Assembly: GCF_011440305.1 (NCBI RefSeq)
Contig: NZ_JAAOIW010000003.1
Span: 671,509 to 735,508 of the forward strand
Source of the DNA: Paenibacillus agricola
GTDB taxonomy: Bacteria; Bacillota; Bacilli; Paenibacillales; NBRC-103111
DNA length: 64,000 nucleotides
Reading direction: 5' to 3'
Shown here: in pieces, positions 63,283 through 64,000 of the stretch
Numbering within the stretch: the first letter of the stretch is position 1
How the letters are laid out: every line of letters begins with the position of its first letter
Position numbers and translations under genes: made by a program
Notes under the pieces: model-generated
What the model was told of the DNA's origin: nothing
The model's database searches: none
The model's input: the letters and a program-made list of their open reading frames with translations, nothing else

Positions 63283-63735
63283 ATGAATAACAACCCTTAC
63301 CGAAGTGGCACGCCCTACCCTAGCTACCCCGGCGGTTATATGCAAATGCCCATGGGGGCGCCCCAAACCGGGCAGTATTCTCCTCCGCCGGGTACGCCTA
63401 GCGGCTCTTTCATTCCAGGCACATCAAGCGGCCCGACGACCGGATCACCCACAGTTCCAGGCCTGCTGCCGTTGGAACAGTCTTTCATCGAAAATATTTT
63501 ACGTCTAAACCTGGGCAAGATGGCAACCATTTATATGACGTACGAGAACAACAGCGAGTGGAATGCCAAAATATTTAAAGGCAGGCTGGAGGCTGCCGGC
63601 CGTGACCACATCATCATCAGCGACCCCAAGACTGGTATGCGCTACTTATTATTGATGGTCAACCTGGATTACATCACGTTTGACGAGGAATTAAATTATA
63701 CGTATCCGTATGGGAATCCGATGCCTGGACGATAA
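63283..63735 (+). CDS. gerQ: Spore coat protein GerQ
   Basis: This inner spore-coat protein (150 residues) is needed to place CwlJ in the spore and is cross-linked by transglutaminase in Bacillus. The N-terminal half is Pro/Gly/Ser-rich (YPSYPGGYMQMPMGAPQ) and low complexity; the conserved C-terminal domain runs from QSFIENILRLNLGKMATIY to MVNLDYITFDEELNY. AAGGAGG lies 10 bases before the ATG. It follows the cwlJ remnant as in the B. subtilis cwlJ-gerQ operon; its partner enzyme is broken here. Confidence 0.93.
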   Translation: MNNNPYRSGTPYPSYPGGYMQMPMGAPQTGQYSPPPGTPSGSFIPGTSSGPTTGSPTVPGLLPLEQSFIENILRLNLGKMATIYMTYENNSEWNAKIFKGRLEAAGRDHIIISDPKTGMRYLLLMVNLDYITFDEELNYTYPYGNPMPGR

Positions 63736-63931
63736 GAAGAGGCTCTTCTGCCATGCAGCGTCATAACACGCGCAAGGGATTCACAAGCTTGGGCATAAGC
63801 ATAATTCCATGAACATAATAGGCAAGAAAGAATGAATCGCAAAGAAAAGAGAAGCCCCGGTTGATCGTTGATCTAAACTAGACCCTTAGTCAAGGACACT
63901 TAAAAAAAAGAGTGCTAGGCCACACATAAGA

Positions 63932-63966
63932 GATGATTCCTGTACTGAACAGGAGTCATCTTTTTT
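63932..63966. terminator. Strong hairpin near the window end
   Basis: GATGATTCCTGT pairs with ACAGGAGTCATC (one mismatch) around ACTGA, followed by TTTTTT. It could end gerQ transcripts, although it lies 200 bases downstream. The sequence just before it (AGACCCTTAGTCAAGGACA) looks like an insertion-sequence end but cannot be confirmed at the window edge. Nothing else is seen in 63736-63931. Confidence 0.6.
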
Positions 63967-64000
63967 AGTCCCCACTGATATCTGTGATGATTATAATAAC

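Noticed and set aside
63880..64000. Insertion-sequence end at the right edge
   Set aside because: TTAGTCAAGGACA and the following hairpin look like an IS3-type terminus, but no transposase or second end is visible, so I did not call a mobile element.

Overview
The window reads as a chromosomal segment of an endospore-forming, menaquinone-using Firmicute of the Paenibacillus type. Evidence for sporulation is Sda, a Spo0E-like phosphatase, GerQ and a broken CwlJ. Further pointers are the Bacillus-type primosome genes dnaB and dnaI, aminofutalosine synthase MqnE, SLH-domain and copper-amine-oxidase-N-domain exported proteins, a dCache-AraC regulator beside a binding-protein/two-permease sugar transporter, and frequent GTG or TTG starts behind strong AGGAGG-type ribosome sites. 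I see no rRNA, tRNA, CRISPR array, phage genes or complete insertion sequence.

Layout. 1-12 kb is housekeeping: a partial sdhC with a divergent LysR regulator, the K+ uptake pair ktrB-ktrA under a c-di-AMP (ydaO-type) riboswitch, a CPBP membrane protease, uvrC, trxA, a YqzM-like micropeptide, and dnaB-dnaI. 12-22 kb is a redox, heme and Fe-S block close to the yui/yum/yut region of Bacillus subtilis: YwbE and YuiB proteins, hemQ, an orphan histidine kinase, ndh with a Rex-like operator, ferredoxin-NADP reductase behind Fur-like boxes, sda behind a DnaA-box cluster, an IscA-type protein, a Spo0E-like protein, mqnE, a second NDH-like flavoprotein, YuzB and a NifU-type protein. 22-40 kb is mixed: an SDR with an altered catalytic site, a HEPN protein, ctaA, a thioredoxin-like protein, a copper-amine-oxidase-domain lipoprotein, an oxidoreductase, a flippase-family protein with DUF456, HAD and asparagine synthase genes, then a class B penicillin-binding protein downstream of a CvpA/transglutaminase fusion and two small membrane proteins, and an MFS transporter. 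40-51 kb holds an SLH-domain exported protein, the sugar ABC cluster with its regulator, an orphan TOPRIM protein, an AEC carrier, and SCO1 with ctaB. 51-62 kb is a nitrogen-scavenging block: ureABCFGD on the minus strand and urtABCDE on the plus strand share a 400-bp divergent region with a TnrA-type site. 62-64 kb has an aldo-keto reductase, a cwlJ pseudogene and gerQ.

How the genes work together. UrtABCDE would import urea and UreABC would split it to ammonia, with UreD, UreF and UreG loading nickel; no ureE is present. CtaB and CtaA (both here) make heme O and heme A for the aa3-type oxidase whose copper centre needs the SCO protein, while Ndh and MqnE serve the quinone side of the same chain. 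Sda and the Spo0E-like protein both restrain the Spo0A phosphorelay.

The most unusual pattern is a small intercistronic element: an ATGCTTACGAAG box followed by a hairpin whose arms change sequence but keep pairing, placed directly before the ribosome site of the next gene at four loci (before the DUF456 gene, ureF, urtC and urtD), always in the gene's sense orientation.
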